NCBI GenBank assembly: GCA_963733065.1
Contig: CAVTBT010000002.1
Span: 248,001-312,000, forward strand
Direction: 5' to 3'
Source of the DNA: CAVTBT01 sp963733065
Lineage (GTDB): Bacteria; Actinomycetota; Thermoleophilia; Gaiellales; Gaiellaceae
Length of the DNA: 64,000 nt
Shown: positions 33,458 through 43,409 of the stretch, piece by piece
How the letters are laid out: each line of letters begins with the position of its first letter
Numbering within the stretch: position 1 is the first letter of the stretch
Made by a program: the position numbers and the translations under genes
The notes under the pieces: generated by a model
What the model was told of the DNA's origin: nothing
What the model saw: the letters and a program-made list of their open reading frames with translations, nothing else
The model's database searches: none

Positions 33458-34660
33458 TTACTTGATACCGAACTCCTTTCTCCACTTCGTCATGAAGTAC
33501 GTCTGGTAGTCGGGCCCGTAAACAGGGATGGTCGCGCCGAAGTTCCTGACGTTCCTGCGGTCGATCACGTACGGCCGCATGAACGGCAGCTTGTATTTCT
33601 TGTAGATGGTTGCGGTGCTGGCGAGCGGCGTCTTGCGGGTCAGGTTCTGGAACACCTGATCCATTCCGACCCAGACCGACGACAGCCACGGGCAGTCGGA
33701 GACAGCGTCGATGGTGCCGGCGCGGATACCGGAGATCGCCTGCGGGTTAGCGTAAAGACCCGCGACGACCGTCTTGCGGTTGGAGCCCTGCGCTCTTCGC
33801 ACTTCCTGCGCCATGAGCGGCAGGCAGAAGTCGCAGAGCGTCCACATGCCTGCCAGGTCGGAGTTCTGCTGCAGCGCCTGCCGCGACGTGTTCAGCGTGT
33901 CCTGAACCGCGTTGGACAGATCGAGGTCGTGATTGTTGAGATCGACGTCGCCTGCAGCGGCCACGTCCCGGGCCAACTGCCTCCCCGAGTTTGCGCTGGC
34001 GATGCCGACCGTCGGTGCGCCGATCGCGAACAGCTTCAGTGGCCGGTCGCTGCTCTTGGCTCGCATGGTCCTGAACAGGTACGTGTCGATGATCCTCGCG
34101 AGCGCGAAGCCGTCCGTGCCGTAGTCTCGAAGTCCTCTCGCCGGTACGACACCGCTCACGACGCTGATCCAGGGGATGCCTCGTCTGACGGCGTCGTTGT
34201 AGCCCGAACCCATGGCGCCCGTGTTCGTGCTGACCGAGAAGACGACCGCTGGGTTCTGCGCAACGATCGACGTCGCGCACTGGGCTACCTTCTGGGGATC
34301 GAAGTTCGGGTCGCAGACGGCGACCTTCCAGCCGAAGAGCTTCGCGATCTGACGGGCCGTCGCCAGGACGCCGATGCTCTGTGAGGACGTTCCCGAGAGC
34401 TGGATGACGCCGATCGTTCTGCCCCTGGGCACCGAGACCCGCGCTTTCGCATCGGCGTTGCCCGCTCTCCGCGCGGCCCCGGTGCTCGCCGCGTTCCCGG
34501 CATAGATGTAGCCGCCGACAGGCGTAGCCTGCTCCTTGTTGGCGCGGGCGCCTCCAGGGCCGGCGGACAGCGCTGCAACCAAAGCAGACGCCGCGATGAG
34601 AACCGCGAACACAGTGACCTTGGCAGTCCTGCGTCGGGCCCGGTTGGTCGGTTGACGCAT
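33458..34660 (-). CDS. Sugar ABC transporter substrate-binding protein
   Basis: 400-residue periplasmic-binding-protein-like sugar receptor (type 1, RbsB-like). Signal sequence about 12-42 (VFAVLIAASALVAALSAGP), then a linker, then the first lobe RTIGVIQLSGTSSQSIGVLA. CDPNFDPQKVAQCATSIVAQ corresponds to the usual 'D..D..KQ...I' strand. The C-terminal lobe includes VSDCPWLSSVWVGMDQVFQ. The ATG at 34660 is preceded by AGGAGG at good spacing. Its partner permease and ATPase upstream are broken, so the receptor may no longer serve a working importer. Confidence 0.87.
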   Translation of the reverse strand: MRQPTNRARRRTAKVTVFAVLIAASALVAALSAGPGGARANKEQATPVGGYIYAGNAASTGAARRAGNADAKARVSVPRGRTIGVIQLSGTSSQSIGVLATARQIAKLFGWKVAVCDPNFDPQKVAQCATSIVAQNPAVVFSVSTNTGAMGSGYNDAVRRGIPWISVVSGVVPARGLRDYGTDGFALARIIDTYLFRTMRAKSSDRPLKLFAIGAPTVGIASANSGRQLARDVAAAGDVDLNNHDLDLSNAVQDTLNTSRQALQQNSDLAGMWTLCDFCLPLMAQEVRRAQGSNRKTVVAGLYANPQAISGIRAGTIDAVSDCPWLSSVWVGMDQVFQNLTRKTPLASTATIYKKYKLPFMRPYVIDRRNVRNFGATIPVYGPDYQTYFMTKWRKEFGIK

Positions 34661-34854
34661 GTGCACTTCCCTCCTGTTCGGATCATGCTGGCTCCTTGGC
34701 GCACCCTTCCGAATTCAGCGCTGCACCGTCAAGAAGTCGGTTGGGTGCGGGTTCCTCGGTCGCATGCGATCAGGCTTGGCTCGCGCGCACCGCCTTTCTC
34801 GGGCGGCCGGCTGCCCGTGCGTGGCTCGCGGACGGCGGTGTGCTGCGTCGCTCG

Positions 34855-35879
34855 TCAACGGTGATCCTCTGCGCGCGTGAGCCGCGAGACGAGGACAGCG
34901 GCGACGAGGATGCCGCCCTGGATCATTTGAACGATGGGTCCGGCGAGGTTCAGGATCGTGAGACCTGTACCGACCATCTGCAAGTAGAGCGCGCCGAGCG
35001 CAGTGCCGAGAGGCGTGAAGACGCCGACGCGGAACATGCTCGATCCGAGGAACGCCGCCGCGTAGGCCGGCAGCAAGAGCCCTACCCCGGTATTGGGATT
35101 CGCGGCGCCCGCACTCGAGTTGATGAGGATGCCGGCGATCGCGGCAGCAGCGCCGACGAGGGCGAATCCCGTGGCGCGGAGTCGCTGCACGCGGACACCG
35201 GCGAGCCGCGCCGCTTCCGGGTTGCCGCCGATCGCGTACATGTACCGGCCTTGCTCTGTGTTGCGGAGGAAGAGGTGGGCCGCAATGAGAATGCCCAGGC
35301 CGATGAACACCTGGTTGGAGAAGCCGAGGAAGGTACCGCTCGCAAGCTCGATGAACGACTGCGGGATGCCGAGGTAGACGCTCTGGCTGTCGACGATCTG
35401 CAGGGCGAGGCCGGCGAAGACCGTCCCGGTCGCGATCGTGAGGATGAACGAGGGCAGTCGGACGTACGCGATCAGCACACCGTTGGCGAGGCCGAGAAGC
35501 GCTCCGATCGCGATCGTCGTGAAGACCGCGAGGATCCAGTTCATCCCGACCCACTCGCTCGAGACGAGCACGACAACGATCGTCGCGCAGAGGCTGATCA
35601 TCCTCCCGACCGAGAGGTCGTAATCGTTCATGGCGAGCACAGCGGTGATGCTGAGCGCGACGATCATCAGAGGGACGCAGTCGCGCAAGATCCCTTGATC
35701 GTGAGCTCGGTGAAGAACGAGTCGGAGCGCAGAACGCTGAAGATGACGAAGGTGAGGACGATCGCCAGCGGAACGCGAAGCGAGCGATCTGCTGCGAAAG
35801 TGAGGCGCTCCGGGTGCGCGCTCGGCACTCGGCGACGAGCGGGGCCGGCGGCCGCTGCTGCGTCTGACTCGGCTGTCAC
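34855..35879 (-). pseudogene. Sugar ABC transporter permease (RbsC-like), one frameshift
   Basis: Two frames give a complete permease. The first (from about GTG 35879) contains a cytoplasmic N-terminus and helix 1 (PLAIVLTFVIFSVLRSDSFF), reading to LTIKG. After a one-base loss in a G-run near 35690 the second frame continues ILRDCVPLMIVALSITAVLA to the end at 34855. The second frame alone (277 aa) carries the remaining helices, including MNDYDLSVGRMISL and the loop YAIGGNPEAARLAGV that contacts the ATPase. A single base change would restore it. Confidence 0.8.
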
Positions 35880-36190
35880 CGGCCGCTCCCGCCTGCTGCT
35901 CTGGTTGTTCGCTGGCTCATCCCGGTACGCGAGCCGGATCAGCGCATCGTCGGTGATCGCGCGTCCAGAGATCTCGCCGGACACGGTCTTCTCGTGCAGC
36001 GCCACGATCTCTCGTGCAGACTGCCTGAAGCTCGGCGAAGTCGGAGCAGATCACGACAATTGCTTTGCTCTCCGCGGCGAGCTCGCGGATCAACGTGACG
36101 ATCTCGGCCTTCGCGCTCACGTGACACTCTGGGTCGGCTCGTGAAGATCAGGATTCGCCGCTGCGATGCAGCCACCTCGCAAGCATCAGG
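35877..36190 (-). pseudogene. Remnant of sugar ABC transporter ATPase (RbsA-like C-terminus)
   Basis: Only the last quarter of an RbsA-type ATPase remains, in several frames: MLARWL and RRILIF (upstream of Walker B), then EPTQSV, then VSAKAEIVTLIRELAAESKA and IVVICSDFAELQAVC, then VALHEKTVSGEISGR and DDALIRLAY. At least three frame changes separate these. Everything before the MLARWL block, including both Walker A motifs, is missing. At that point the sequence passes into a hyuB remnant on the other strand. Confidence 0.75.
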
Positions 36191-37392
36191 CTGGTGATCT
36201 GCGGGCTCAACTCGGCGCGTTGAGTTGGAGCAGCGCACCTCACCGCGCTCGTCCGCAAGTACGGGGCGGACGTGGTGAAGGCGTGCGTCGGTGCTCTGCT
36301 CAACGTCGCTGAGCAACAGATGCGCAGGCGCATCGCTGAGCTGCCGATGGCACATTCAGCGGCAGCCGGCTCGTGAGGACCTCGAGCACGGTCTCGGCGA
36401 TCTGGAGATCGGCGTGACAGCGGTGATCGCGGAGACAGCATTCGCGTGGAGCTCTCCGCTCAGCATCAGATTCTCTTCTACACGAACTCCTATCGCGCAA
36501 TACGACGAGCGCTGTGTACCTCGGGCTGATCATGTTCCTCCAGCCGACCGCGTTCAACGAAGGGATGTACTGTCCGGTCGAGATCGACTACGGCCCGCGG
36601 GTTCGCTCGTGAACGCCGCGGAGCCTGCGCCGCACGTTGCCTGTACAACGTGTCCGGCCGAGACGATCACCGACGCCGTCCGGGACACGCTCAGCGTCGC
36701 CTATCCGGATCGAGCCGTCGCCGGCTGGGGTCACTGCTCGGCGGTGAACTGCGCCGGATTGGACTTTCGTAGCGACACGGAGTATGTCCACATGATGGTC
36801 TCCTGCCTCATGTGCGGGGCCGGCGCGGTCGGCGGCATCATGGACGGCTGGCACGGCGTCGGGCCGCAGGCGGGCCTGGGTGGTGGCGCTGCCGGCGACA
36901 TGGAGCTGATCGAGTATCAGTACCCGCTGCTGGTCCATCGTTACGGCTTCGCCACCGATTCCGCGAACCCGGGCGAGTGGCGAGGCGGCTCCGGACTGGT
37001 TCACGAGGTGGAGGCGCTCGACCACCGCATGACCGCGGTCGTCTGAGGTGCAGGCCGCAAGTTCCCGGCCTCGAGCGTCGCTAGCGGAGGGTCGTCTCGG
37101 CCACAGCTGAAGGTTGGCTCCAGTCGAGATCGTCCGTGAAGACGGCGCGGTCGAGCAGGTAACGGAGAACTGCGTGCTCACGCTCGAGCCGGGGGAGCGC
37201 TTCATCACACGCAGCGCCGGAGGAGGGTCGGTCGGCGACGCATTCGTGAGAGACCCGGAGCTGGTCCGCGGCGATGTCCTCGAGGGCTTCGTATCGGTCG
37301 CCGCGGCTCGTGAGGAGTACGGCGTTGTCCTCGACGACGCGCTGGCCGTGGACGAGGAGGCGACGTTCGCGCTACGCGCGCGGCCTCGCTGA
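36178..37392 (+). pseudogene. Hydantoinase/oxoprolinase subunit B remnant (hyuB copy 1)
   Basis: 5'-truncated and multiply frameshifted HyuB. Recognisable pieces in order: GDLRAQLGAL (36.19 kb), HLTALVRKYGADVVKACVGA, EQQMRRRIAELP, YLGLIMFLQPTAFNEGMYCP, SLVNAAEPAP, a long open part (36.61-37.05 kb) with GLDFRSDTEYVHMMVSCLM and YPLLVHRYGF, and a C-terminal frame from 37114 with PGERFITRSAGGGSVGDAF. The first about 190 residues of a normal HyuB are absent. The last frame overlaps the intact hyuA start (TGATG). Confidence 0.78.
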
Positions 37393-39458
37393 TGGGATAC
37401 CGCATCGGCATCGACACAGGCGGGACGTTCACGGACCTGGTCCTCGTTGACGGCGACGGCACGATCGAGCTCTTCAAGACGCCGTCGACTCCGGCCGACC
37501 CACCCGCGGCCATCCGTAGCGGTCTCGAGTCGATCGCCGAGAGGCTGAACACGACGATCGGGGACTTCCTTGGCCAGTGCGACCTGGTCATCCACGGCAC
37601 GACGGTCGCACTGAACGCGCTCATCCAGCTAAAGGGTGCCAAGGTGGGTCTCTTCTGCACGCGCGGCCACGAAGACTCCCTCGAGATCCGGAACGGCCAC
37701 AAGGAGGACGGACACCGCTACGACTTCAAGTACCCCGCAGCGCCGATGCTCGTCCCGAGGCGGCTGCGCATCCCGGTCGGCGAGCGCGTCCTCAGCGATG
37801 GCTCTGTCCGGCTGCCTCTGGACGAGGACGACGTCCGCCGCGGGATCGACACGCTTCATAGCGAGGGCGTCGAGGCCGTCGGCGTCTCTTTTCTCTGGTC
37901 GTTCCTGTACCCGGAGCACGAGCGGCGTGTGGCGGAGATCCTGGCCGACGAGCTTCCCTCGGTGGACGTGACGCTCTCCGTCGACCTCCTTCCGCAGATT
38001 CGCGAGTACACCCGCACGAGCACGGTGGCCGTGAACGCCTACGTCGCTCCGTCACTCCGGCGCTATGTCGACTCGATCGAGTCGATGCTGATCGGGCTCG
38101 GCTACGAGAACCCGATCCGCTACTTCCAGTCGAACGGCGGCGTGACGTCGGGACGAGTGCTGTCGAGACGAGCTGTGAGCGCGCTCAACTCGGGGCCGGC
38201 GGCCGGCCCGAGTGCGGCGCTCCATTACGCATCGAGCCTGGGCAAGGTCGATGTCCTCACGCTCGACGTCGGCGGGACGAGCAGCGACATCTCGCTGGTG
38301 CGCGACGGAAAGGTCGACCTCGTGAAGGACGTCGACATCGGCCGCTACCGCGTCGGCATTCCCCTCGTCAACGTGATCAGCATCGGCGCCGGCGGCGGCT
38401 CGATCGCGTGGATCGACTCGCACGGCCTTCTCCATGTTGGCCCGCAGAGCGCCGAAGCGATCCCGGGGCCTGCCTGCTACATGCGCGGTGGATCCGAGGC
38501 CACCGTTACCGACGCGCTCGTGGTGCTCGGTTACCTGAACCAGACCGCGCTGCTCGGTGGACGTATGCCGATCGACGTGGACGCAGGTCGGCGTGCCCTG
38601 AGCGACAGGGTCGCGTCGCCGTTGCGCCTTCCCCTCGAGCGGGCGGCGCTCGGAGTCTTCGACGTCGTCAACGCCAACATGATCGGCGGAATCCGCTCCG
38701 TCTCTGTCGAGCGTGGCCACGATCCGCGCGACTTCAGCCTGGTCGCCGGTGGCGGCGCGACCTCGTCCCACGTAGGTCGGCTCGCCGCAGACCTCGGGAT
38801 CCGTGAGGTGATCATTCCGCGTGTCGCGTCCGGTCTCTGCGCATTCGGTGAGGCCGTCGCCGACGTCAAGCACACGTATCTCGCCTCGTACACCGGGCGG
38901 CTTCCGGATCTCGACCCTCGACGGTTGAACGACGTGTTCCTCGAGCTCGAGCGCCGTGGGCGCGAGGAACTCTACGGCGAGGGCTTCCCCGCCGAGGACA
39001 TCTATGTCGAGCGATCCGTGGACATGAAATACGTCGACCAGGTGCACGAATGCCGGGTCGAGATCCCGCTCTTCGACATCGACGCGACGCGCCTGGCCGA
39101 CGTCGCGGACGCGTTTCACCGGCGACACGAGGCGCTCTACACGTACTCCGAGCGCGACAACGTGCCCGAGCTGATCAACGTCGAGGTGAGCGTCTACGGC
39201 CGCACGCCGAGGATCGTCGTGCCAAGACCGGAGCTCGGCGATGCGAGACGGCCGGCGCCGACCGCAGCGCGCGACTGTTTCTTCGCCGAGTCCGGCGAGT
39301 ATCGATCGACGCCGGTCTTCGATGCGGCAGGCCTGCAGATCGGCGACACCATCGAGGGGCCTGGCATCGTCGAGGAGGAGTCGACCACGATCGTTGTGTT
39401 CCCCGGCTCGACGCTCGAACTCCGCCGCGCCGACGTCTACGTCATGACGGTTTCGTAG
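37392..39458 (+). CDS. hyuA: Hydantoinase/oxoprolinase family subunit A
   Basis: 688-residue ATP-dependent hydrolase subunit (N-methylhydantoinase A / 5-oxoprolinase / acetone carboxylase family). N-terminal actin-like nucleotide site IDTGGTFTDLV (about 6-16). Further family blocks: HGTTVALNALIQ, CTRGHEDSLEIRNG, LNSGPAAGPSAAL, LDVGGTSSDISLV, SIGAGGGSIAW and VGPQSAEAIPGPACY. Full length and intact. It opens the ring of a cyclic amide-type substrate only together with a B subunit. The adjacent hyuB copy 1 is broken, so copy 2 at 41.6 kb may be its partner. Confidence 0.9.
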   Translation: MGYRIGIDTGGTFTDLVLVDGDGTIELFKTPSTPADPPAAIRSGLESIAERLNTTIGDFLGQCDLVIHGTTVALNALIQLKGAKVGLFCTRGHEDSLEIRNGHKEDGHRYDFKYPAAPMLVPRRLRIPVGERVLSDGSVRLPLDEDDVRRGIDTLHSEGVEAVGVSFLWSFLYPEHERRVAEILADELPSVDVTLSVDLLPQIREYTRTSTVAVNAYVAPSLRRYVDSIESMLIGLGYENPIRYFQSNGGVTSGRVLSRRAVSALNSGPAAGPSAALHYASSLGKVDVLTLDVGGTSSDISLVRDGKVDLVKDVDIGRYRVGIPLVNVISIGAGGGSIAWIDSHGLLHVGPQSAEAIPGPACYMRGGSEATVTDALVVLGYLNQTALLGGRMPIDVDAGRRALSDRVASPLRLPLERAALGVFDVVNANMIGGIRSVSVERGHDPRDFSLVAGGGATSSHVGRLAADLGIREVIIPRVASGLCAFGEAVADVKHTYLASYTGRLPDLDPRRLNDVFLELERRGREELYGEGFPAEDIYVERSVDMKYVDQVHECRVEIPLFDIDATRLADVADAFHRRHEALYTYSERDNVPELINVEVSVYGRTPRIVVPRPELGDARRPAPTAARDCFFAESGEYRSTPVFDAAGLQIGDTIEGPGIVEEESTTIVVFPGSTLELRRADVYVMTVS

Positions 39459-39467
39459 GGGCGAGCA

Positions 39468-41604
39468 GTGACACTGCAGTTCGCGGTCGACACGGGTGGC
39501 ACGTTCACCGACCTGGTCGTGGACGGCGAGGACCACCTGCCTCGCTTCTACAAGCGCTCGACCACGCCGGCGAACCCGATCGACGGCCTGCTCGACGTCT
39601 TCACGGCGGCGGCCTCCGACTACGGGCTCGACCTCCGGGAGTTTCTCGGACGCGGTGAGAGCCTGGTGTTCGGTACGACGCGCGCGACCAACGCGGTCGT
39701 CACCGGAACAGCCGCGAAAACCGCGCTCCTCTGCACGCGGGGCCACCCCGACATGCTGCTGATTCGCGAAGGCGGCGGCCGCACAACGCTCTTCGATTAC
39801 ACCCAGGAGTACCCCGCTCCATACGTCCCGCGCTCGTTGACCTTCGAGATCCCGGAGCGCGTCTGGCGGACGGCACGGTCAGAACGCCGCTCGACGAGGG
39901 TACGGTCGTGGAGGTCGCCGCGAGGCTTTCCCGGCTCGAGGTCGAAGCGGTCGCAGTGTGCTTGCTCTGGTCGATCGTCAACCCCGTGCACGAGCTCCGT
40001 GTCGGCGAGCTGCTCGCCGAGCACGCTCCTCGACGTCCCGTACGACGCTCTCGCACAGCTCTGAATCCGAGCCTCCGGGAGTATCGACGGGCGTCCTCGG
40101 CTGTGATCGACGCATCGCTGAAGCCGTTGATGAGCGACTTCTTCCGCGAGCTCGAGCAGCGACGCTCACGCGGCCGCGGCTTCGGCGGCAGGCTGCTGAT
40201 GCATGACCTCGTCGGGCGGCGTGCTCGACGCGGCCGACCGTGGCAGAGCACGCCGATCCACTCGATCGGCTCGGGACCGCGGCAGCGCCGGTCGCGGGCA
40301 GGCACTTACGCGCGCGCCGACGGCCGACTCCGACACGGCGCTCGTGACGGACGCGGGCGGCACCACCTACGACGTCAGCCTCGTCAGGCGCGGCCGCATC
40401 CCCTGGACGCGCGAGACGATGATCGGCGACGCCGACCTACGGCTACATGACCGGCTTCCCATCGGTCGACGTCCGCTCGATCGGCGCCGGTGGCGGCATC
40501 GATCGCGTGGGTCGACGACGGGCGGCCTGCTGCACGTCGGCCCGCAGAGCGCCGGCGCCGATGCCGGGGCCGGCGTGCTACGGCAGGGGAGGCAGCGCAG
40601 CGCGACCGTGACCGACGCGTGTCTCGTCCTCGGCTACATCGACCCCGACTTCTTCCTCGGCGGCGAGATGCCGGTCTCGACGTCGAGCCTGGCACGACGC
40701 TGCGCTCGAACGCGACGTCGGCGTGCCGCTCGGACTCGACGTCGAGGAAGTCTGCCTCGGCCGTGCTGGCGCTCGCCACCGAGCGTATGGTGACCGCGAT
40801 CGAGGGGATCACGCTGACGCAGGGCATCGACCCGCTGCCGCGGCGGTCATGATCGGTGGAGGTGGCGGCGCGGGTCTCTACGCGGTTGCGATCGCCCGAC
40901 GGCTCGGCGTTCGAACGGTTGTGCATCCCTGACGTCGCCGCCGCGCTCTCGGCGACCGGCGCCCTCATCGGCGATCTGCAACAGGATGTTCGCGAGAACC
41001 GAGGTGATGTCAACCGCGGCGTTCGACTACGAGCGGGCGAGCGGCGATCCTCGCACGGCCTACGCTCCCAGGCGGACGCCTTTCTCGCAGCCGCGGCCGG
41101 TCGTGACGGTCGAGGTGCGTTTCTCCGTCGAGGCGAGGTATCCGCACCAGGTGTGGGAGATCGAGGTGCCGCTCCGTGACGGCACACTCGACACACGCGA
41201 CCGTGTCGAAGCCCTGCGAGAGGACTTCCACGACCGCCCACGAGGAGCTCTTCGCCGTGCGAGACGCGGCCGCGGGAGTCGAGGTCGTCTCCTGGCGGGC
41301 GCACGTTCGTTGCACTCTCCGTCGGAGAGAGCTCCGGCGTGCTCGGCCGGAGTCGTCCCGACGGGATCACGCGATGCGACGTCGGGCGTACTTCCCGACG
41401 CTCGGGCCCACCGAGGTTGCGGTCCAGTCCGTCGACGCGCTTCGTATCGGGGAGCGCTCGAAGGGCCCGCTGATCATCGAGTCGCCGGTCACGACAGTCG
41501 TTCTCGACGAGCGCGCCGCGTTCGAGCTCACTCCTCACGGCTCGCTCCTGCTCGACCCGTTCGCGACGAGTGGCACAACCCAGAGGTCGGCTGTCGATGA
41601 CTGA
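39468..41604 (+). pseudogene. Second hydantoinase subunit A gene, multiply frameshifted
   Basis: A second full-length HyuA gene is recognisable but spread over several frames. The first 130 residues are intact (FAVDTGGTFTDLVVDGEDH, FGTTRATNAVVTGTAAK). Later pieces lie in other frames: EVEAVAVCLLWSIVNPVHE, DAGGTTYDVSLVRRG, LLHVGPQSAGA, ATVTDACLVLGYIDPDFFLG, MVTAIEGITLTQGIDP, GGGGGAGLYAVAIARRLGV, VRFSVEARYPHQVWEIEVPL and GPLIIESPVTTVVLDERAAF. At least six frame changes are needed. Its last codons overlap the hyuB copy 2 start. Confidence 0.82.
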
Positions 41605-43409
41605 CAAAGCGGTGCCGCCGACCGAGAGGGACAGCACGACCGCTCGCGCTGGCGCTCCTCACCAACCGCTTCGACGGGATCGCTCGCGCGATGATGAACA
41701 CGCTCCTGCGCACTGCCCGCTCGGCGATCCTGAACACGGCACGTGACTTCTCGTGCTGCATTCTCACCGCGGGCGACGAGCTTCTCGCCATGGCGGAGAG
41801 CTTGCCCATCCACGTCATGAGCGGCCCGGATCTGATCGCGCGCTACATGAAGGAGACGCACCCGGATCTGCGCGCTGGGGACGCGTTCCTCCACAACTCC
41901 CCGTACCACGGCAACTCGCACGCGGCCGATTGGTGTGTCGTCGTCCCGGTCGTCGACGCCGAGGGCAGGCATCGCTACACGGTTCTCGCCAAGGCACACC
42001 TCGCCGATTGCGGCAATGCGATACCAACGACGTACGTGGCCGACGCCAAGGACGTCTACAACGAGGGCGCCCTGATCTTCCCGTGCGTGAAGGTTCAAGA
42101 GGACTACCGCGACCGTGATGACGTCCTCCGCATGGCTCGGATGCGGATTCGCGTCCCCGACCTCTGGTACGGCGACTTCCTCGCGCTGCTCGGCGCCGCC
42201 CGGATCGGGGAACGGCGCTTGTTGGAGCTGGTAGAGGAGTCGGGCGCCGATGCGCTTGCCGCGTACGAGCGCGACTGGTTCGACTACAGCGAGCAACGGA
42301 TGATGGCTGCGATCAGGAGGATGCCAGGCGGCACCGTCGTGAGAGAGGGCCGTCACGATCCGGTTCCCGGCCTCCCGGACGGCGTCCCGGTCAAAGCGAT
42401 CGTCACTGTCGACCCTGACGAGGCACGCATCGACGTCGACCTCCGCGACAACATCGACTGTCAGCCGTGCGGACTCAACCTCACGGAGGCCACCGCGAGG
42501 ACGGCGGCGATGATGGGCGTCTGCACCGGTCTCGCGACCGTGGTACCGCTGAACGCCGGGGCTTTCCGGCGCCTGACTGTGCAGCTCCGAGACAACTGCA
42601 TCGTCGGGGTTCCCCGCCACCCGTACAGCTGTTCAGCAGCGACGACTGACTTGTCCGAGCTGACGGCCAGCCTCGTGGCCCTCGCGTTGGGGGATCTCGG
42701 CGAGGGCTTCGGCCTCGCTCAGATAGGTCGGGCTCAACCTGCGTCGATGTCAGTCATCTCCGGCGCCGATCCCCGTCACGGGAACGCTCCGTTCGTCAAC
42801 CAGCTGATCCTCGCGGTGACGGGCGGTGCGGGGGCACCGGCGGCCGACGGGTGGCTGACGATCCTCGGCATCGGGGCAGCCGGGTTCCTGTACCGCGACA
42901 GCGTGGAGATCGACGAGATGAAGTATCCGCTTGTCGTTCACGAGCAACGCATCGTCCCGGACAGCGAGGGAGCCGGCCGCTTCCGGGGCTCGCCTGGTGC
43001 CCGTGTCGAGTTCGGTCCGATCGACGGCTGCTCGCTCGACGTCGTCTACCTCAGCGACGGGACGACGAACCCGTCCGTCGGCGTTCGCGGCGGCCTGCCC
43101 GGGGCGACCGCCTCCCAGCGCATCTCGGATCGCGACGGCACACTCTCGGAGGAACTCGGGTCGTACGCGCAGGTGCGGCTCCAGCCTGGCGAGACGATCG
43201 TCGGACAGACGTGCGGCGGCGGCGGCTACGGCCCGCCATACGAGCGGGACGTGGCACGGGTCGCGCACGATGTACGGGAAGGATGGATCTCTGCAGGGCG
43301 CGCCTACGAGGTCTACGGCGTCGAGATCGGCGGTGACGGCCAGGTCGATGAAACGGGAACCGCCAACCGGCGCGCGGAGGTCGCCTCGGAGGCGCAGGAT
43401 GGCTCGTAA
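41597..43409 (+). CDS. hyuB: Hydantoinase/oxoprolinase family subunit B (copy 2)
   Basis: Nearly intact B subunit; the open frame from ATG 41691 gives 572 aa. Conserved blocks: RDFSCCILTAGDELLAMAES, LHNSPYHGNSHAADW, SVEIDEMKYPLVVHEQRIV, GRFRGSPGARVEFG and GQTCGGGGYGPP. The expected start is ATG 41597, overlapping the hyuA copy 2 end (MTDKAVPPTERD), but a shift near 41.63 kb puts it out of frame with LALALLTNRFDGIARA that should follow. The protein either starts at 41691, lacking about 30 residues, or the shift is an error. Confidence 0.83.

Noticed and set aside
34381..34405. Sequence GGACGTTCCC resembling the LacI operator
   Set aside because: Not palindromic and inside the substrate-binding-protein gene.
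38052..39746. 564-codon minus-strand frame over hyuA
   Set aside because: Antisense of a well-supported hyuA with actin-like nucleotide motifs.
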